Source: Hydrogenovibrio sp. UBA654 (GTDB taxonomy: Bacteria; Pseudomonadota; Gammaproteobacteria; Thiomicrospirales; Thiomicrospiraceae). From it: a stretch of 10,856 bases of DNA. The notes below the pieces were generated by a model. The model searched no databases. It had not been told where the DNA came from and saw nothing but the letters and a program-made list of their open reading frames with translations. The DNA lies in NCBI GenBank assembly GCA_002299585.1, contig DBOE01000078.1:6648-17503 (forward strand), given 5' to 3'. Shown in pieces: positions 6,798 to 10,856 of the stretch. Numbering within the stretch: position 1 is the stretch's first letter; every line of letters begins with the position of its first letter. A program made the translations under genes and the position numbers.

Positions 6798-7924
6798 ATA
6801 TAGATTTAAATAAAAGACAAAAAGTATATCGACGCAACACAGGTATTTTAAATTCTTTCCACTTAGATGGTTGGCTATTACTAGCTATTTCATTATTACT
6901 AGCTATTTCAACTTTAATTATTTATAGCGCCTCTAATGGTAGTGAAGAAATCATAAAAAGCCACCTAATACGAATTGGACTTGCCTTTTTTCTACTAATT
7001 CTTTTTGCTCAAACTCCACCATATTTAATGCGAATTTATATTCCATGGTTATTTATATTAGTCACAATAATGCTAGTAGCAGTATTATTATTTGGAGAGA
7101 CTGGCAAGGGAGCAAAAAGATGGCTAGATATTGGCCTTACCCTAGTTCAACCGTCAGAAATAATGAAACTAATTTTGCCGATGACCATTGCTTGGTTATT
7201 TGCCCATAATACCCTACCACCACCCAAAAGAAAAATTCTTATTGCGATAATAATAGTTTTATTTACTGCAGGGCTAATTGTAGTACAACCTGATCTTGGG
7301 ACATCTATTTTGATTGCCATGAGTGGCATCTTTACAATATTTTTTGCTGGCCTATCTTGGAAATGGATAGTTTCAGCTTTTGCTATCTTTGGTGCGAGTT
7401 TGCCTATTTTATGGAATTTTTACATGCATGCCTATCAAAAACAAAGAGTGCTAACTTTCTTGAACCCCGAGTCTGACCCGCTTGGCAGTGGCTATCATAT
7501 TATTCAATCTAAAATAACTATAGGTTCGGGAGGGTTTTATGGCAAAGGATATATGAATAGTACACAGGCTCACTTAGAATTTTTACCAGAATCAACAACT
7601 GACTTTATTTTTTCAGTCCTTGCCGAAGAATTTGGCTTTATTGGCATACTGATATTATTGCTAATATACACATTTATTATAGCTAGGGGGCTTTATATTG
7701 CCTTACAAGCACAAGACAATTTTTCTCGCTTAGTTGCTGCCAGCTTGAGCATGACGATTTTTATTTATGTGTTTATAAACATTGGTATGGTAAGTGGACT
7801 TTTACCTGTCGTTGGTCTACCACTACCACTAATTAGTTACGGGGGTAGTTCACTAGTAACCCTAATGATTAGTTTTGGTATTCTAATGTCGATTCATACC
7901 CATAAAGGACTGCTAAAAGTATAA
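6794..7924 (+). CDS. rodA: RodA, SEDS-family peptidoglycan glycosyltransferase of the elongation complex
   Basis: RodA polymerises lipid II into glycan strands and is the partner of PBP2. At 376 residues it is slightly longer than the E. coli protein (370) and is almost entirely hydrophobic helices, about ten. SEDS signatures are GAKRWLDIGLTLVQPSEIMKL (positions 106-126 as two blocks, GAKRWL and QPSE), QPDLGTSIL with Asp167, AHLEFLPE...TDFIF with Asp270, and the C-terminal PLISYGGSSLV (345-355). Asp167 and Asp270 correspond to E. coli Asp159 and Asp262; Asp262 is essential there. The ATG overlaps the mrdA stop as ATGA, showing tight coupling. The last codons and stop lie inside the first unit of an 8-bp tandem array that continues downstream. 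Confidence 0.98.
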   Translation: MNIDLNKRQKVYRRNTGILNSFHLDGWLLLAISLLLAISTLIIYSASNGSEEIIKSHLIRIGLAFFLLILFAQTPPYLMRIYIPWLFILVTIMLVAVLLFGETGKGAKRWLDIGLTLVQPSEIMKLILPMTIAWLFAHNTLPPPKRKILIAIIIVLFTAGLIVVQPDLGTSILIAMSGIFTIFFAGLSWKWIVSAFAIFGASLPILWNFYMHAYQKQRVLTFLNPESDPLGSGYHIIQSKITIGSGGFYGKGYMNSTQAHLEFLPESTTDFIFSVLAEEFGFIGILILLLIYTFIIARGLYIALQAQDNFSRLVAASLSMTIFIYVFINIGMVSGLLPVVGLPLPLISYGGSSLVTLMISFGILMSIHTHKGLLKV

Positions 7925-7954
7925 AAGTATAAAAGTATAAAAGTATAAAATTAT
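7915..7954 (+). repeat. 8-bp tandem repeat, four perfect units plus one variant, across the rodA stop
   Basis: AAAAGTAT occurs four times in a row (7915-7946), followed by the one-base variant AAAATTAT (7947-7954). The first unit carries the end of rodA and the first base of its TAA stop, which is completed by the second unit; losing or gaining later units would leave RodA unchanged. Each junction creates TATAAA, a -10-like hexamer repeated every 8 bases (7920, 7928, 7936, 7944). No matching -35 was found. Confidence 0.95.
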
Positions 7955-7977
7955 GTTAAATTATGTTAAATTATGTT
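7948..7977 (+). repeat. 10-bp tandem repeat, three perfect units, abutting the 8-bp array
   Basis: AAATTATGTT occurs three times (7948-7957, 7958-7967, 7968-7977). Its first unit overlaps the variant last unit of the 8-bp array, so the two arrays share bases. It occupies most of the 83-bp rodA-dacA gap, in which I see no terminator hairpin. Confidence 0.95.
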
Positions 7978-8007
7978 TTATTAAATCCCAAGTAGAACCC
8001 AACTAAA

Positions 8008-8025
8008 ATGATTAAAATGATTAAA
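8008..8025 (+). repeat. 9-bp tandem duplication doubling the dacA start codon
   Basis: ATGATTAAA is present twice in direct succession, so the protein begins Met-Ile-Lys-Met-Ile-Lys. Being a multiple of three it keeps the frame and adds a second possible start plus one Lys to the signal peptide. Confidence 0.9.
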
Positions 8026-9183
8026 TTTTTAAGCTCGATTGTAATTTTATTCCCCCTAAACGCACTTGCTATGCCAGTGCCTCTTCCAAGCATTACCCCT
8101 TCTGCCCCAAGCTCAACCGCTAAGTCTTATATATTAATGGATTTTAACAGCGGTAAAGTCATTGCAGATAAAAAATCCACTGCCAAGGTAGAACCTGCTA
8201 GCCTAACTAAAATAATGACCGGTTATGTGGTAATAAACGAATTAAAGATGGGCAATATCAAACTTGATGACATGGTAACCATCTCAAAAAAAGCCTGGAA
8301 AACTCCTGGCTCTAAAATGTTTATCGAAATTGGTAAAAAGGTCAGCGTTAAAGACTTAATAAAAGGCATGGTAATTCAATCTGGCAATGATGCAAGTGTG
8401 GCACTTGCCGAACACATAGCAGGTAGCGAAGAGGTTTTTGCCGAACTAATGAATAGTTATGCACTCAGGTTAGAGATGCTTGACACTAATTATGTTAATT
8501 CTACAGGACTACCCAACCAAAATCATTATACTACAGCAGCAGACCTTGCTAAACTAACTCGCTCTTTAATAGAAAAATTTCCAGAAAAATATAAATGGTA
8601 TTCACAAAAAAAATTCACTTTTAACGGTATTACTCAGTACAACCGCAATAAATTACTATGGCAAGATAAATCAGTTGATGGCTTAAAAACAGGACATACC
8701 GAATCCGCAGGTTATTGTCTAGTGGCATCAGCTAAACGCAATAAAATGCGACTTATTTCAATTGTATTAGGTACCAATAGTGTCAAAGAACGAGTGCAAG
8801 AAAGTCAAAAAATATTAAATTTTGGTTTTAGATTTTTTGAAACTCACAAATTGTATGAAGCGCAACAAAGGCTAGACGATGCTAGAGTGTGGGAAGGTCA
8901 AAAAGACACTGTTGGCTTAAGCTTAACTGAAGATTTATATATAACTATACCTCGTGGTCAATATAAAAAAATAAAAATTGAAACGCACATTCAATCTAAT
9001 ATCACAGCCAAAATAACAAAAGGTCAAAATTTAGGTACTCTACAAGTTTTTTTAAATAATACTAGTCTTGCAGAGCGTCCATTAACAGCACTAGATGATA
9101 TTGAAGAAGGCTCTTTTATTAAAAAAATAATTGATCAAATTAAACAAATATTTCACTCATTATTAACTATGTTGGGTTTTTAA
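8008..9183 (+). CDS. dacA: D-alanyl-D-alanine carboxypeptidase, PBP5/PBP6 type
   Basis: This low-molecular-weight penicillin-binding protein removes the terminal D-Ala from pentapeptide side chains in the periplasm, limiting crosslinking. The 391 residues begin with a signal peptide (basic MIKMIK, hydrophobic core, likely cleavage after NALA at 21). The active-site motifs are SLTK (65-68, nucleophile Ser65), SGN (125-127) and KTG (227-229). A beta-sheet C-terminal domain follows, then an amphipathic helix (about 369-391) that should anchor it to the outer face of the inner membrane. The start is ambiguous: a 9-bp duplication gives two in-frame ATGs (8008 and 8017), and neither has a clear Shine-Dalgarno. 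I use the first. It follows the only sizeable gap (83 bp) in the cluster, so it may have its own promoter. Confidence 0.96.
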   Translation: MIKMIKFLSSIVILFPLNALAMPVPLPSITPSAPSSTAKSYILMDFNSGKVIADKKSTAKVEPASLTKIMTGYVVINELKMGNIKLDDMVTISKKAWKTPGSKMFIEIGKKVSVKDLIKGMVIQSGNDASVALAEHIAGSEEVFAELMNSYALRLEMLDTNYVNSTGLPNQNHYTTAADLAKLTRSLIEKFPEKYKWYSQKKFTFNGITQYNRNKLLWQDKSVDGLKTGHTESAGYCLVASAKRNKMRLISIVLGTNSVKERVQESQKILNFGFRFFETHKLYEAQQRLDDARVWEGQKDTVGLSLTEDLYITIPRGQYKKIKIETHIQSNITAKITKGQNLGTLQVFLNNTSLAERPLTALDDIEEGSFIKKIIDQIKQIFHSLLTMLGF

Positions 9184-9184
9184 C

Positions 9185-10042
9185 ATGCAACAAACCGCCT
9201 ATTTAAATGGTCAGTATTTGTCTATTGAAGAAGCAGTTATTTCTACCCAAGATAGAGGTTTTTTATTTGGGGATGGGGTCTATGAAGTTATCCCAGTTTT
9301 TAATAAAAAACTATTTGAGTTTAATGCCCACTTTACCCGTCTACAAAATAGCTTACAAGCCATATCAGTGGTCAACCCACTAAGCAAAGATGAGTGGCAA
9401 GATATATTACAAAACTTAATAGATCAACACCCTTGGGATAACCAGTTTTTATATCTACAAGTTACTCGTGGTGTACAAATGGTACGCAACCATATGCCAG
9501 ATGAATGCCTTGTGCCAACCATCTATGTCTATACCAACCCTCTACACTCTCTTGATGAAAATACTATTACTAATGGCATAAAGGTAATAACTCTAGAAGA
9601 TATTAGGTGGTTAAGATGTGATATCAAAGCCATTACTTTATTACCAAATGTAATGCTGAAGTTGGCAGCTAAACAGCAAGGAGCTGATGATGCTATTTTA
9701 CTAAGCCAAGATAATAAAGTCTTAGAAGGCACGGCTAGTAATGTATTTATGGTAAAAGATAATGTAATATTTACCCCCCCTACTAGCAATAATATTCTGC
9801 CAGGAATTACCCGTTTAGTTGTTGAAAGAATTGCTCAAAATAATAATATAGAATTAAAAGAAATCGCATTAAACCTAGCTGATTTAGAGCAAGCTGATGA
9901 AATATGGCTTACTAGTTCAACTAAAAATGTGCTAGCTGTCTGCCAACTCAATCGCAAACAAGTTGGCACAGGAAATCCTGGCAAACTTTGGCAAAAAATT
10001 AATGCTCTATTTATAGAAACTATCAAAGAAATAGCTCTATGA
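9185..10042 (+). CDS. dat: D-amino-acid (D-alanine) aminotransferase, PLP fold-type IV
   Basis: Dat transfers the amino group between D-Ala and 2-oxoglutarate, giving pyruvate and D-Glu; both D-amino acids are peptidoglycan building blocks. The 285-residue protein shows the fold-IV pattern: RGFLFGDGVYEV (24-35), VTRG (93-96), RWLRCDIK (141-148) with the PLP lysine at Lys148, EGTASNVF (181-188) with the cofactor-contacting Glu181, and LPGITR (205-210). RWLRCDIK and the Arg101-x-His103 pair match the Bacillus D-amino-acid transaminase (Lys145, Arg98/His100), which favours a D-specific enzyme over the branched-chain L-aminotransferase IlvE. It begins one base after the dacA stop and overlaps ybeD by 4 bases (ATGA). 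A C7 run lies at 9774-9780. Substrate specificity is inferred. Confidence 0.92.
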   Translation: MQQTAYLNGQYLSIEEAVISTQDRGFLFGDGVYEVIPVFNKKLFEFNAHFTRLQNSLQAISVVNPLSKDEWQDILQNLIDQHPWDNQFLYLQVTRGVQMVRNHMPDECLVPTIYVYTNPLHSLDENTITNGIKVITLEDIRWLRCDIKAITLLPNVMLKLAAKQQGADDAILLSQDNKVLEGTASNVFMVKDNVIFTPPTSNNILPGITRLVVERIAQNNNIELKEIALNLADLEQADEIWLTSSTKNVLAVCQLNRKQVGTGNPGKLWQKINALFIETIKEIAL

Positions 10043-10317
10043 CCACAGATTTACACGGTTCAGAAACCTTAATAAAATTCCCTTGTGATTATAAATTAAA
10101 AGCGATGGGTAAGGTTTCTGATACCTTTATTGATACTATATTTACCATCACTAAAAAATATGCCCCAGACATAACCAAAAACAGCATAAGCCTAAACAAT
10201 TCAAAAAAGAAAAATTTTATTTCCGTCAACATCCTGTTTCATGCCACCTGTATTGAACAAATTCATGGTATCTATGCTGAATTAAAAGAGCACCCTGAAG
10301 TTTTGATGACACTTTAG
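10039..10317 (+). CDS. ybeD: YbeD-like DUF493 family protein
   Basis: A 92-residue protein of the YbeD/DUF493 family, a small ACT-like fold of unknown function almost always found beside lipB. Conserved elements are FPCDYKLKAMG (14-24, compare the E. coli FP...YKVMG), YAPD (41-44), and the C-terminal SVNILFHATCIEQIHGIY (62-79) ending in EL...V. E. coli YbeD has 87 residues. The start overlaps the dat stop as ATGA, implying coupled translation, and lipB starts 11 bases after the stop. The neighbourhood has led others to suspect a link to lipoate metabolism; nothing in the sequence proves that. Confidence 0.9.
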   Translation: MTTDLHGSETLIKFPCDYKLKAMGKVSDTFIDTIFTITKKYAPDITKNSISLNNSKKKNFISVNILFHATCIEQIHGIYAELKEHPEVLMTL

Positions 10318-10328
10318 CAGGATAAATA

Positions 10329-10856
10329 ATGCCTGTAAAAAATCTTGGTAAACAGCCCTATCTTGAAGTTTATAAAAAAATGCAGAATTTTACTGCTAAT
10401 CGAACCAAGACAACTGCTGATGAAATATGGCTAGTTGAACATCCCAGTGTATTTACCCAAGGTTTAAATGGTAAGCCAGAACATCTACTTTGCACAGATA
10501 TAGAGATTGTACCAACAGACAGGGGCGGGCAAGTTACTTATCATGGAGAAGGGCAATTAATTATTTACCTGCTAATAGATTTAAAGCGAGCTTCATTAGG
10601 GATAAAAGAGCTAATCCATATAATGGAACAAGCCATTATTAACTTTCTTGCTGATTTTAAAATAACTGCCAAAGCAAAAGTTGATGCCCCAGGAGTTTAT
10701 ATTGCTAATAAAAAAATTGCCTCTCTAGGGCTAAAGGTCAAAAAGTTTTGTAGCTATCATGGGTTGGCTATCAATATAGACATGGACTTATCCCCATTTA
10801 AACTAATCAACCCCTGTGGCTTAAAAGGCATGCAAATGACTCAATTAGCAAACCTC
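10329..10856 (+). CDS. lipB: octanoyl-ACP:protein N-octanoyltransferase LipB, cut by the right window edge
   Basis: LipB moves octanoate from acyl carrier protein to the lipoyl domains of 2-oxoacid dehydrogenases and the glycine cleavage H protein, the first step of endogenous lipoate synthesis in the cytoplasm. I translated 176 residues from the ATG at 10329, open to the window edge; E. coli LipB has 213. Motifs are DEIWLVEHPSVFTQG (31-45), DRGGQVTYHG (64-73), DAPGVYI (119-125), KKIASLG (128-134) with catalytic Lys129, SYHGLAINIDMDLSPF (142-157) and NPCG (161-164) with catalytic Cys163. The start is supported by AGGA (10319-10322) 6 bases upstream. The sulfur-inserting partner lipA would be expected next, outside the window. 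Confidence 0.97.
   Translation, partial: MPVKNLGKQPYLEVYKKMQNFTANRTKTTADEIWLVEHPSVFTQGLNGKPEHLLCTDIEIVPTDRGGQVTYHGEGQLIIYLLIDLKRASLGIKELIHIMEQAIINFLADFKITAKAKVDAPGVYIANKKIASLGLKVKKFCSYHGLAINIDMDLSPFKLINPCGLKGMQMTQLANL

Noticed and set aside
7915..7977. The tandem arrays as a CRISPR or an origin iteron set
   Set aside because: Units are 8-10 bases with no spacers and no cas or replication genes nearby; they look like slippage microsatellites.
1..10856. A new mobile, defence or biosynthetic system
   Set aside because: Every long coding frame belongs to a known housekeeping family, and there are no integrases, transposases, RNA genes or unexplained gaps over 151 bases.

Overview
The window comes from an AT-rich gammaproteobacterium (by eye about one third G+C). 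The best clue is MreB: at 347 residues it matches the usual gammaproteobacterial length, and its N-terminal segment, its phosphate loops and its 'PLTCVARGGG' end segment are gammaproteobacterial in style. The AT bias, tight gene packing, many poly-A/poly-T tracts and weak ribosome binding sites would suit a streamlined marine or symbiotic lineage, such as the sulfur-oxidising SUP05/vesicomyid-symbiont group. That is an impression from sequence style, not an identification.

Left part (1-2412, minus strand): the gatC-gatA-gatB operon for the tRNA-dependent amidotransferase that makes Gln-tRNA(Gln) and/or Asn-tRNA(Asn). gatB runs off the left edge. Both gene junctions use the same one-base TAATG stop/start overlap.

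Middle (2413-2563): a 151-bp divergent promoter region, the largest non-coding stretch in the window. No gap exceeds 300 bases.

Right part (2564-10856, plus strand): a long co-directional cluster, mreB-mreC-mreD-mrdA(PBP2)-rodA, then dacA-dat-ybeD-lipB, with lipB cut by the right edge. The first five genes encode the core rod-shape elongation machinery: the MreB filament, the MreC/MreD membrane adaptors, the PBP2 transpeptidase and the RodA glycosyltransferase. DacA trims D-Ala from peptidoglycan side chains. Dat interconverts D-Ala and D-Glu, the two D-amino acids of the stem peptide. YbeD and LipB begin a conserved lipoate-attachment module.

Every gene is of a known family and appears intact where complete. 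I found no mobile element, CRISPR array, RNA gene or undescribed system. The points worth a second look are: mreC, which seems to lack any canonical start and probably begins at an AUU codon with its own Shine-Dalgarno; two abutting short tandem-repeat arrays (8 bp x4, then 10 bp x3) in the rodA-dacA gap, followed by a 9-bp duplication that doubles the dacA start; several homopolymer tracts inside essential genes; and local divergence in a normally conserved GatB loop.
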